From positions 124,001 to 188,000 of the forward strand of contig NZ_AULM01000001.1 in NCBI RefSeq assembly GCF_000422285.1: a DNA stretch of 64,000 bases. Direction: 5' to 3'. Of the stretch, positions 43,271-51,681 are shown one piece after another. This stretch comes from Desulfatiglans anilini DSM 4660. Lineage in GTDB: Bacteria > Desulfobacterota > DSM-4660 > Desulfatiglandales > Desulfatiglandaceae. Each line of letters starts with the position of its first letter. Positions within the stretch are counted from its first letter, which is position 1. The notes beneath the pieces were generated by a model. That model saw only the letters and a list, made by a program, of their open reading frames with translations. It was not told the origin of the DNA and searched no databases. The position numbers were made by a program, and so were the translations under genes.

Positions 43271-43393
43271 ATGATTCTGCCGCCTGACGACGTTTCGCTT
43301 TTACGCATGAGCATGTGCTGCAACGGGATCATCTTCCGGACATGTAACAATGCGATCATTTTTATGCCTTCGAATGAGCGGATCACTCTCTGA
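43271..43393 (+). CDS. Possible 40-residue small protein between the mutase subunits
   Basis: A short frame begins MILPPDDVSLLRMSMCCNG and ends ERITL, with AAAGGAGG ten bases upstream of the ATG. It contains three Cys residues and no recognisable motif. The strong ribosome binding site is the main support. It may be a real small gene or spacer sequence. Confidence 0.35.
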   Translation: MILPPDDVSLLRMSMCCNGIIFRTCNNAIIFMPSNERITL

Positions 43394-43419
43394 GTGGTTG
43401 GAATGAAAGAGAGGAAAGC

Positions 43420-45048
43420 ATGGGAGTCGCCACATACATCAAAGACGATAAGGATGCGATTAAAGAGGTTGTCCTCCAATCCGGCATTAAAGTGAAGCCG
43501 GTCTATACTCCGGAAGATCTCGAGCGTATCGGTTTCGACTATCATAAGGATCTGGGTGATGCCGGCGAATTCCCCTTTACCCGAAGTCTGCATCCCATGG
43601 GGTATCGAAGCCGCAATTGGACGACGCGCCAGTACACGGGCTTCGGTACGCCGGAAGAGACGAACGAGCGATTCAAATTGATGATTTCGCATGGGCAGAC
43701 AGGATTGAATGTTGCTTTTGATCTGCCGACACAGATGGGATACGATTCCGACCACCCCATGGCGGAGGGCGAAGTCGGCCGTGTGGGGATGGCCGTCGAT
43801 TCCCTGAGGGATTTCGAAATGGCCTTCAAGGACATCGCTCTGGACCGGATCGGCTCGGGACTGACCATCAATGCCGTCGCCTCGGTCATGTTGGCCATGT
43901 ATCAGGCCGTGGCCGAAAAATTCGGCTATGACCGGTCGAAGATATCGGCCACCCCCCAGAATGACATCCTGAAGGAGATCGTCGGCCGTGGAGCCTGGAT
44001 CTACCCGGTCGAACCGGCGGTGCGCCTCATTGGAGACACCATCGAATATGCGATGAAGGTCCTGCCGAGATGCAACCCGGTCTCGATCTGCGGCTATCAC
44101 ATCCGTGAATCCGGATGCACGCCGGCGCAGGAGATTTCCTACGCCTTCATGATCGCCTTCGCCTATATCGACAATGTCATCGCAAGGGGATACCGTGCTG
44201 AGGATTTTGTGGGGCGCTTCTCCTTCAACCTCAACATCTATGGAAATTTGTGGGAGACGGTGGCGAAATTCAGGGCGGCGCGCAAGTTGTGGGCGAGGCT
44301 CTTGCGGGAGCGATACGGGGTTCAGGACAAGAAGGCCCTGTTCCTGAGGGGTATCTTCGGGGGCGGCGGGTCGGGTATGACCAAACAGCAACCGGAGAAC
44401 AACATTATGCGAGGGGCTTACTACGCTTTGGCGGCAGCGCTTTCCGGGGCGCAGACCACGGCGCTCTGCTCCTTTGACGAGGCCTACACGATCCCCACTG
44501 AGCGGGCGGCGCTGCTTTCGCTGCGGACCTTCCAGATCCTGATGGACGAGATCGGGCTGAGAGACACAGTCGATCCGCTCGCGGGCTCCTATTTCATCGA
44601 GACCCTGACGAAGGAAATGGAGGAGAAGATCCTCGAAGAGATGGAAAAGGTCGAAAAGGTGGGCGGTATGGTGGAGGCGGTCTCTTCGGGATTCGTTCAG
44701 CGCGAGGTGGCGCGTCAGGCCTTTGAGTATGAGAAGAAGCTTCAGAAAGGCGAGGTGATCAAGGTCGGGGTCAACCAGTATACCGAGGGGGTCGACATGG
44801 AGGTCGAACTCCACGCCTACAACGAAGCGTGGGCCAGGCTCCAGATCGATCGGTTGAAGGAGCTCAAACGATCGCGTAGCGAAGCTGCGGTGGGCAGGAC
44901 GTTGAAAGACCTTGAAAAGGCTGCGCAGAAAAAGGAAAATGTGATGCCTTTCCTCGTGGAATGCTGCAATGCGTATGCCACTGTGGGGGAAATGGCGGAC
45001 ATGTTTCGTGCGGTGTTCGGGGAGTATGTCGAGCCGAATATCTTTTGA
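43420..45048 (+). CDS. Methylmalonyl-CoA mutase-like large (catalytic) subunit, divergent
   Basis: The 542-residue protein has the acyl-CoA mutase barrel: NWTTRQYTGFGTPEETNERF, VAFDLPTQMGYDSDHPM, the QNDILKE segment and GYHIRESG with the conserved His. Two later blocks differ from the usual family: FGGGGSG (about residue 310) stands where HxQTSG-type sequence is expected, and ALCSFDEAY (about 348) replaces SLHTNAFDE. The substrate is therefore probably not methylmalonyl-CoA, or a distinct clade is involved. The B12 domain is on the separate subunit at 42749. Confidence 0.88.
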   Translation: MGVATYIKDDKDAIKEVVLQSGIKVKPVYTPEDLERIGFDYHKDLGDAGEFPFTRSLHPMGYRSRNWTTRQYTGFGTPEETNERFKLMISHGQTGLNVAFDLPTQMGYDSDHPMAEGEVGRVGMAVDSLRDFEMAFKDIALDRIGSGLTINAVASVMLAMYQAVAEKFGYDRSKISATPQNDILKEIVGRGAWIYPVEPAVRLIGDTIEYAMKVLPRCNPVSICGYHIRESGCTPAQEISYAFMIAFAYIDNVIARGYRAEDFVGRFSFNLNIYGNLWETVAKFRAARKLWARLLRERYGVQDKKALFLRGIFGGGGSGMTKQQPENNIMRGAYYALAAALSGAQTTALCSFDEAYTIPTERAALLSLRTFQILMDEIGLRDTVDPLAGSYFIETLTKEMEEKILEEMEKVEKVGGMVEAVSSGFVQREVARQAFEYEKKLQKGEVIKVGVNQYTEGVDMEVELHAYNEAWARLQIDRLKELKRSRSEAAVGRTLKDLEKAAQKKENVMPFLVECCNAYATVGEMADMFRAVFGEYVEPNIF

Positions 45049-45380
45049 TCCTCGGCGAAGGGCCTTTCAGGCCGATTTCCGCACCGGTTCCCGGCACCGG
45101 AGCCGGAGGCTGATGATCATGTGGCTCTTCAACCTCCGTTTTGACGGGAGCGGGATCGTGATGGTCACGGACTTCGTCGTTTTACAAAAGGGGTTTTCTG
45201 ATTTTCTTCAATCGATCTGTATGGAAAGGAGGTGAAGCGCTGTTTCTCGGGGCCACGGGAGCAATCTGTCATCCACTCTTTTAGAACGTGCCCCCGCTCG
45301 AATCTTTAAGGGGCACCGGCAGCATTCAGGACCGGAAACGATTTCAGCTGTTCCGGGTTGAAGCTGAGGAGGTTTGAAAG
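45049..45380. other. Gap between the mutase and dctP genes
   Basis: A 40-codon frame (45113-45235) begins MIMWLFNLRFDGSG, with GGAGG only three bases from its ATG. A strong AAAGGAGGTG at about 45227-45236 has no start codon at proper distance except GTG within it. I cannot support either as a gene. The gap presumably holds the TRAP operon promoter, which I did not find. Confidence 0.3.
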
Positions 45381-46403
45381 ATGTTGAAAAGGGTATCTTT
45401 TTTGCTGGCCGCCGTCATTTTTGCCACCTTCGCCTTAACCACCTTCCTTTCAGTGCCTGCAGTCGCTGAGCCGATCAAACTGAACTATGCCAATTTCCCC
45501 CCGGCTCCCACCTTCCCGTGCGTGCAAATGGAAAGATGGAAAGAAGAGGTGGAGAAAAGGACCAGCGGAAAGGTCGCCATCAAGACCTTTCCCGGCGGAA
45601 CGCTATTGGACGCCAAAGCGATGATGGACGGGGTCATCGGGGGGCAGGCCGACATCGGGTGTCTGTGCATGGCCTATCAGCCCGGCCGCTTTATCGTCAC
45701 GAACGCCACCAGCCTGCCTCTGGATCTCCCCAATGCGAAAGTCGCCAGTCTGACTCTCTGGGATCTCTACAACCAATACAAGCCCGACGAATTCTCGCAA
45801 GTCAAGGTTCTCACGATGTTTGCCACGGCGCCTTCCAACCTGATGACGAAAAAGCCCGTCCGGACCCTGGCGGACATCAAGGGCATGGATATCCGCGCCT
45901 CGGGCGGTGCGGGCGAGATCCTCAAGGCCTGGGGGGCCAACATGGTCGGCATGCCCATGTCCGCGACCCCGGAGGCTCTGCAGAAAGGGGTGGTGCAGGG
46001 TCTCTTCTCATCCCTGGAGGTCATGAAGGATTTCAAATACGCGGAGCTTTGCCGCTTCGTCACCATGACCGACACAGTCATCTATCCGTTCGCCGTTGTG
46101 ATGAACATGGATTCGTGGAACCGCCTCCCCGATGATGTCAAGAAGGTGATGGACGATCTGGGGGCCGAGCAGGCCCTTTGGACAGGCGAGTACATGGATG
46201 CGCATGTGAAAGAATCCATGGATTGGTCCAAGGAAACCTATAACGTCGAAGTCATCCAGTTCTCCGATGATGAAAAGGCCGAGTGGAACAAGCTGCTCGA
46301 GCCGATGGTCGACAAGTGGATCGCGGATGCCACGGCAAAAGGCCTTCCTGGTGAGAAGATCATCCAGGATATCAAGACGATATCCAAAAAGCACGCCGAG
46401 TAG
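45381..46403 (+). CDS. dctP: TRAP transporter substrate-binding protein
   Basis: The 340-residue protein has a signal peptide (MLKRVSFLLAAVIFATFALT through the AVAEP cleavage region) and a DctP fold: YANFPPAPTFPC, FPGGTLLDAKAMMDGVIGG, ATAPSNLMTKKPVRTLADIKGM with the carboxylate-binding Arg region IRASGG, and GVVQGLFSS. It captures an organic acid in the periplasm for DctQM. GGAGG lies upstream of the ATG. An inverted repeat after it separates it from dctQ. Confidence 0.93.
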   Translation: MLKRVSFLLAAVIFATFALTTFLSVPAVAEPIKLNYANFPPAPTFPCVQMERWKEEVEKRTSGKVAIKTFPGGTLLDAKAMMDGVIGGQADIGCLCMAYQPGRFIVTNATSLPLDLPNAKVASLTLWDLYNQYKPDEFSQVKVLTMFATAPSNLMTKKPVRTLADIKGMDIRASGGAGEILKAWGANMVGMPMSATPEALQKGVVQGLFSSLEVMKDFKYAELCRFVTMTDTVIYPFAVVMNMDSWNRLPDDVKKVMDDLGAEQALWTGEYMDAHVKESMDWSKETYNVEVIQFSDDEKAEWNKLLEPMVDKWIADATAKGLPGEKIIQDIKTISKKHAE

Positions 46404-46412
46404 GCGGCCCTT

Positions 46413-46440
46413 GATTCCCCGCAGGTGCCTGCGGGGAATC
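46413..46440. promoter_or_regulatory. Intercistronic hairpin after dctP
   Basis: GATTCCCCGCAGG and its exact complement form a 13-bp stem with a two-base loop ten bases after the dctP stop. There is no T-run, so it probably stabilises dctP mRNA relative to dctQM instead of ending transcription. Confidence 0.65.
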
Positions 46441-46586
46441 ACGCTTGAACCTTTTGCGTGGTGGCTGATGTCCGTGATCCTGCAGTGGGGTTGGGCACAG
46501 CCGATGCTCCAGCCGGGTTTTCGGGATGCCCAAGGCTTCCAGGTCCGGGCGGAGTAAGAGAACCAGACAGGGAGGGGAGGCGTTAC

Positions 46587-47078
46587 ATGGATTTTCTGGA
46601 CAAGATGAGCCGGGTTCTCAACCGCGGCCTCATTTGGATCGGCGGCCTTTTTCTGGCGGCGATGATCCTCCTGACCTGCGCCAACATTTTCCTTCGCATC
46701 GTCTGGGTGCCCGTGCAGGGTGCCTACGAACTGATGGGATATTTCGGCGCGATCGCCGGCGCGTTTGCATTGGGAAGCACGCAGATACGGCGCGGACACA
46801 TCTCCGTCGACGTGCTTTACAATTCCTTTCCGGCCGGGGTTCGCAGAGGGCTCACCTTCCTGAACAGTCTCCTTTGCCTGGTGTTCTTCTGTATGGCCGC
46901 CTGGCAGATCACCCGTTATGGAAACACCCTGTGGCGGACCGGCGAGGTTACGGAGACGCTGCGGATACCCTACTTCCCTTTCATCTATGGGATGGCTTTG
47001 GGGTGCGGCGCTCTCGCCCTGGTGTTCCTGGTGGATCTGCTGCGGACACTCTTTCCCCGTGAGGAGGGCCAAAAGTGA
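46587..47078 (+). CDS. dctQ: TRAP transporter small membrane subunit
   Basis: The 163-residue protein has four hydrophobic helices (GLFLAAMILLTCANIFLRIV, a GYFGAIAGAFALG segment, LNSLLCLVFFCMAAW and FIYGMALGCGALALVFLVDL), as expected for DctQ. GGGAGGGGAGG precedes the ATG at 46587. It overlaps dctM by four bases. Confidence 0.9.
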   Translation: MDFLDKMSRVLNRGLIWIGGLFLAAMILLTCANIFLRIVWVPVQGAYELMGYFGAIAGAFALGSTQIRRGHISVDVLYNSFPAGVRRGLTFLNSLLCLVFFCMAAWQITRYGNTLWRTGEVTETLRIPYFPFIYGMALGCGALALVFLVDLLRTLFPREEGQK

Positions 47079-48379
47079 GTCTAGCGATGATCGGCATTAC
47101 AGGGATCCTGGTCCTCCTGGCGGCCCTGTTTTTCCTGGGCATCCCGGTCGGTTTCGCCATGGCGATCGTCGGGTTCTGCGGTTACGTGTATGTCATCAAC
47201 TTCAAGGCCGGCCTGGGGATGCTGGGAACGGACCTTTGGGGTACCTTCTCCAGCTACGGCCTTACTGTCATTCCGCTCTTCATCTTCATGGGGCAGGTGG
47301 CCTTCTACTCGGGCGTCAATTCGAGGCTTTACAATGCCGCCTACAAGTGGGTCGGGCAGATCCGGGGCGGCATCGCCATGGCGACGGTGATGGCGTGCGC
47401 GGCGTTTGCAGCCATCTGCGGGTCCAACGCGGCGACGGCGGCTACGATGACGACCGTCGCCCTCCCCGAAATGAAGAAGTATAAATACGATCCGATGCTT
47501 AGCACAGGGGCGATTGCCTGTGGTTCGACGCTCGGCGTCGTCATTCCGCCGAGTGTCGTGCTGATCATCATCGGACTTTCGACGGAGCAATCGATCGCGC
47601 GGCTGTTTTACGGCGGCGTGGGGGCCGGCATCCTGCTGGCCGTGCTGCTGACCCTTACCGTATACCTCTGCTGCCGCATCTACCCGACGTGGGGGCCGGC
47701 AGGCCCCAGGACGACCCTGGGGGAGAAGTTCAGGGCCCTGCCGGGCGCCTTCGAGATGCTGCTCCTCTTTCTTCTCGTTATGCTGGGTCTTTACTTCGGG
47801 TATTTTACGCCCGCGGAGGCCGGGGCCGCGGGTTCCTTTTTTGCCGTGATAATAGCGCTCGCGCAGCGCAGCCTCAGTTGGAAGGGGTTTATCGCCTCCT
47901 TTACCGACACCCTGCGAATCTCGTGCATGGTGATCATGATCGTCGCGGGGGCCATGCTGTTCGGCAAGTTCCTCGCCGTGACCCGGATCCCCTATAACAT
48001 CGCCACCTGGGTGGCGGACCTGCCTGTGCCCGATGTCGTCATCATCAGCATTATCTTCGCCATCTATGTGGTCGGCGGTGCGGTGATGGATGCCCTGGCG
48101 CTTTTGCTGATCACGATTCCGATCTTTTTCCCGGTTGCGACCGAACTCGGACATGATCCCATCTGGTTCGGTGTTACTATCACCGTCATTACGACCCTCG
48201 GTGCTGTGACACCCCCCGTGGGAGCTACGACGTATGTCGTCGGAGGGATGGCGAAGGACGTGCCGCTCGAAGATGTCTTCAAGGGAGTAGCCTATTTTCT
48301 GCCTGCTTATATCCTTTGTGTCGTTCTGCTGATGATTTTTCCGCAAATCATAACCTTCCTGCCGAATCTGATGCATTAG
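47075..48379 (+). CDS. dctM: TRAP transporter large membrane subunit
   Basis: The 434-residue protein has about twelve hydrophobic helices and the DctM core, including PLFIFMGQVAFYSG, GSNAATAATMTTVALPEM, IPPSVVLIIIGLSTEQSIARLF and VTPPVGATTYVVGGMA. It couples sodium flow to acid import. The start is GTG at 47075, overlapping dctQ. Confidence 0.94.
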   Translation: MSLAMIGITGILVLLAALFFLGIPVGFAMAIVGFCGYVYVINFKAGLGMLGTDLWGTFSSYGLTVIPLFIFMGQVAFYSGVNSRLYNAAYKWVGQIRGGIAMATVMACAAFAAICGSNAATAATMTTVALPEMKKYKYDPMLSTGAIACGSTLGVVIPPSVVLIIIGLSTEQSIARLFYGGVGAGILLAVLLTLTVYLCCRIYPTWGPAGPRTTLGEKFRALPGAFEMLLLFLLVMLGLYFGYFTPAEAGAAGSFFAVIIALAQRSLSWKGFIASFTDTLRISCMVIMIVAGAMLFGKFLAVTRIPYNIATWVADLPVPDVVIISIIFAIYVVGGAVMDALALLLITIPIFFPVATELGHDPIWFGVTITVITTLGAVTPPVGATTYVVGGMAKDVPLEDVFKGVAYFLPAYILCVVLLMIFPQIITFLPNLMH

Positions 48380-48581
48380 GGGCCCGCCAAATGTGTTCTC
48401 AGCGGCTTCGATATGATGAGAAGCCACGCTCTCGACACAGAGGCATGCCGCCGACAGGACTGATCGGTCAAAACGTCATCCGGATGCTGGACCCAACGTG
48501 TTCCAGACCGGAGAGCAACGTGGCTTGGACAATGAGGGGATGTCAAACATCCGGTCTGCGAAAAAGGGGTACAGGAAAGAA

Positions 48582-49874
48582 ATGACGAAAACGTTTATGC
48601 CTACCGTCAAAACGCAAGAGGAGCTGAAGGCACTGCAGCTGGAAGGTCTGAAGTGGACCGTCAACCACGCCTACCATGGTTCTCCGGTGTACCGCGCCAA
48701 ACTGGAGCAGGCCGGGGTTAGGCCGGATCAAATCCGGTCTCTGGCCGACATCGAGCGGCTCCCGTTTACGACGGCGGAGGACTTGAAGGAGGGGTACCCA
48801 TTCCCTCTGCTCTCGGTGCCGTTCGAGAAGGTGGTCCGGATCCACGCCTCGTCCGGGACCACCGGCAAGAGGAAAGTGCTTTCTTACAGCCAAAAGGATG
48901 TCCAGGATTGGGCCCACTTCTTTGCACGGTGCTACGAGATGGCCAGGCTTACGGTAGAAGACAGGATCCAGATCGCGGTCGGATACGGGGTGTGGACTGC
49001 CGGGATCGGCTTCCAGCTAGGGTGCGAGACCTTCGGCGCCATGGCGATTCCGGCGGGCCCGGGCAACCTGGACATGCAGTGCCAGTTCCTCGTGGATTTT
49101 CAGACCACGGTCGTTTGCTGCACCGCCTCGATGGGGCTTCTTCTGGCGGAGGAGGTCAGAAGGCGGGGGATCCTCGATCAGATCAACGTGAAGAAGATGA
49201 TCTTCGGCTCCGAACGCTGCAGCCAGGCCATGCGTGACCGGATACGGGATCTCCTGGGGGTGGAGCACATGTTCGATATCCCGGGCATGACGGAACTGTA
49301 TGGGCCCGGGACCGGTCTCGACTGCCTTCATCACACGGGGATCCACTATTGGGCGGATTACTATATCCTCGAGATCCTTGATCCTGAGACGCTCCAGCCG
49401 GTTCCGGAGGGGGAAACGGGTGAGATGGTCGTCACCACTCTCGCGAAGGAGGCGGTGCCTCTCATCCGCTACCGCACCAGGGATCTGACCCGCCTGATCC
49501 CCGGGGTCTGCCCATGCGGTTCCATCCTGCCTCGGCACGACCGGCTGCTGGGCCGATCGGATGACATGATCATCTTTCGCGCCGTGAATGTCTACCCCGG
49601 GCAGATCGACCATGTGCTTTCCGGCGTGAGCGGGATCGGCAGCGAGTACCAGATCATTCTGGACCATGGCTCCGACGGCCGGGATTACATGCTCCTGAAA
49701 GTCGAACGGGAGCCGGAGGGCGATCCTTCCCGGGATGATGCCGTGGCTCGGGCGATCGCCGGTGACATCAAAAAACAGATCATGGTGAGCGCCAACATCG
49801 AGATGGTCGCTTACGGCTCTCTGCCGCGTTCGGAGCGGAAGAGCAAACGGGTCTTCGACAACCGCGATCTTTAA
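48582..49874 (+). CDS. Phenylacetate-CoA ligase-like acyl-CoA synthetase (PaaK family)
   Basis: The 430-residue protein has the adenylate-forming motif HASSGTTGKRKVLSYS, a GERCSQAMRD-type core, DIPGMTELYGPG and the C-terminal RSDDMIIFRAVNVYPGQI of the PaaK subgroup. It probably activates an aromatic or branched acid to its CoA ester at the cost of ATP. The ATG at 48582 follows AGGAAAG; the frame is open to 48498. It lies 200 bases after the TRAP genes. Confidence 0.9.
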   Translation: MTKTFMPTVKTQEELKALQLEGLKWTVNHAYHGSPVYRAKLEQAGVRPDQIRSLADIERLPFTTAEDLKEGYPFPLLSVPFEKVVRIHASSGTTGKRKVLSYSQKDVQDWAHFFARCYEMARLTVEDRIQIAVGYGVWTAGIGFQLGCETFGAMAIPAGPGNLDMQCQFLVDFQTTVVCCTASMGLLLAEEVRRRGILDQINVKKMIFGSERCSQAMRDRIRDLLGVEHMFDIPGMTELYGPGTGLDCLHHTGIHYWADYYILEILDPETLQPVPEGETGEMVVTTLAKEAVPLIRYRTRDLTRLIPGVCPCGSILPRHDRLLGRSDDMIIFRAVNVYPGQIDHVLSGVSGIGSEYQIILDHGSDGRDYMLLKVEREPEGDPSRDDAVARAIAGDIKKQIMVSANIEMVAYGSLPRSERKSKRVFDNRDL

Positions 49875-50107
49875 GGGTTTTCCACTCGGGAATCATTCGG
49901 CGGGCTCGAGCGGGGAATGTCTCTTGGGGATCAAAGGCGGGTCGGCGGATGGCGGGAAGAGCCTCTTCAGAGACCGGTTCGCCGATCGGGGTTCAGGGGT
50001 GGCACGGTCCGAAAGCTGCCTTGCGGTGTGCCGGACGGCCTGCGCGTGGACGAGCAACCGAGGATTTTCGGCCGTCGGATTCATGTTCAAGAAAGGGCGT
50101 CCATATC

Positions 50108-50971
50108 ATGCGAAGATTTGACTATCATCAGCCGCACTCCCTGAGGGATGCGCTGAAGATCATGGAAGAACAGACCGGTGAAGCCAGGTATATTGCTGGA
50201 GGCACGGACCTCATCGTGCGGTTGAAGCAGGGTGCGATGGCCGTGGACGCGCTGGTTTCACTGAGGGGGATCCCGGAGCTGCGGGGGATTGCCAAGAACG
50301 GCGAATGGCGCTTCGGGGGCATGTGCCTCTTCAGGGAGATCGAAAGATCGGCCTCCGTCGAGCGGGCCCTCCCTGCGCTGTTTCAGGCGGTGAAGGTGCT
50401 GGCCAATCCACAGCTCCGTAACGTGGCTACGATCGGGGGAAACCTTTGCAACGCCGCGCCTTCAGCCGATTGCGCCCCTCCGTTGCTCGTTCTGGATGCG
50501 CGCATCGCGTTGGAAGGCCCGGGCGGGGTCCGTGAGGTTGCGATCGAGGATTTCTTCATCGGCCCGGGACAGACCTGCAAGAGGCCTGAAGAGGTCATGA
50601 CCGGCATCCGGGTGCCGCAGCCGGGCGGGCAAACCGGCAGCGCTTTCCTCAAGATCGGGCGCGTGAGCCAGGATATCGCTGTGGTGAATATGGCCGTCCT
50701 GGTGGAGATGGAGGGCGGCGTCTGCCGCAGATGTCGGCTGGCGGCCGGCGCCGTCGCGCCGGTGCCGCTCAGGCTGCGCAGGACGGAAAAACGGATCGAG
50801 GGCCGCAGGATCGACCCCGATCTGCTGGAGGCGGCTGCTGCGGAGGCCGCAGAAGAGGTCCGGCCGATCAGCGATGTCCGCGCTACGGCGGAGTACCGCT
50901 GCACCGTGGCGGGTGTCCTGGTGAAGAGGGGCTTGCAGCAGGCGCTCGAGACGGTCGGCCGCTCCGACTGA
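50108..50971 (+). CDS. Molybdenum hydroxylase FAD subunit
   Basis: The 287-residue protein is the FAD-binding medium subunit of the xanthine dehydrogenase family: RRFDYHQPHSLRDAL, the FAD loop YIAGGTDLIVRLKQG, and IGGNLCNAAPSADCAPPLL. It lacks the extra [4Fe-4S] insert known from 4-hydroxybenzoyl-CoA reductase. The ATG at 50108 is preferred to the far upstream 49949. It is followed by the iron-sulfur and molybdopterin subunits. Confidence 0.92.
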   Translation: MRRFDYHQPHSLRDALKIMEEQTGEARYIAGGTDLIVRLKQGAMAVDALVSLRGIPELRGIAKNGEWRFGGMCLFREIERSASVERALPALFQAVKVLANPQLRNVATIGGNLCNAAPSADCAPPLLVLDARIALEGPGGVREVAIEDFFIGPGQTCKRPEEVMTGIRVPQPGGQTGSAFLKIGRVSQDIAVVNMAVLVEMEGGVCRRCRLAAGAVAPVPLRLRRTEKRIEGRRIDPDLLEAAAAEAAEEVRPISDVRATAEYRCTVAGVLVKRGLQQALETVGRSD

Positions 50972-51118
50972 GGGTACGGGTCGACGCTGGGGCCCTCCGG
51001 AAACGCTGATCATGGATCGAGACGAAAAGGCCGTCGGGGGGAAGCGTCCGGGAGGGAGCCGATTCGGGGCGGTCTGAAAAGTCGTGTCTGGATAGGGTGT
51101 TTTTCCAGGGGAGGAATG

Positions 51119-51592
51119 ATGAAGAAGGAGATCCGGTTTCGTTTGAACGGTTACGAGGTTTCTTCGGAGGTGGAGGCGCATAGGGTGCTCCTGGAGGTTT
51201 TGCGGGAGGATTTCGAGCTGACCGGCGTGAAGGCCGGGTGCGGCCAGGGAGAGTGCGGAGCCTGTACGGTTCTGGTCGACGGGGTGCCGGTGGATTCCTG
51301 CCTCTATCCTGCCTTCGAGATCGCAGGCAAAAGCGTCACGACGATCGAAGGTCTGGTAGGTGAGGGAAACCGCCTCCACCCGATCCAGGCCGCCTTCGTG
51401 GAGCACGGAGCGGTCCAGTGCGGGTTCTGCACGCCGGGGATGATCCTGTCGGCCAAGGCGCTGCTGGACGAGACGCCGCATCCGAACGAGGCCGAGATCC
51501 GGCGGGCGATTTCCGGAAACCTTTGCCGCTGCACGGGATATCTCCAGATCGTTGAGGCTGTCCGGCGGGCGGCGGAGGAAGGGGCGGCCTGA
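51119..51592 (+). CDS. Molybdenum hydroxylase 2[2Fe-2S] subunit
   Basis: The 157-residue protein has both [2Fe-2S] sites: Cys41, 46, 49 and 61 of the plant-type cluster ([15 protein letters not shown]) and Cys101, 104, 136 and 138 of the second ([17 protein letters not shown]). The ATG at 51119 fits the GGGGAGG spacing better than 51116. It links the Mo centre to the FAD subunit. Confidence 0.94.
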   Translation: MKKEIRFRLNGYEVSSEVEAHRVLLEVLREDFELTGVKAGCGQGECGACTVLVDGVPVDSCLYPAFEIAGKSVTTIEGLVGEGNRLHPIQAAFVEHGAVQCGFCTPGMILSAKALLDETPHPNEAEIRRAISGNLCRCTGYLQIVEAVRRAAEEGAA

Positions 51593-51681
51593 CAAGGCTT
51601 TGTGAAAGAAAGGCATGCACCCCGCTGGGGCGCTTGTCCGCGCGGGAATTTCCAGCGGGTGTATAAGGAAGAGGGGAAAAC

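Noticed and set aside
45227-45290. Possible second small peptide after a strong AAAGGAGGTG at 45227, with a Cys-His-Pro
   Set aside because: No ATG, GTG or TTG lies at proper distance; the CTG-started 14-residue reading has a single Cys-His and no repeats.
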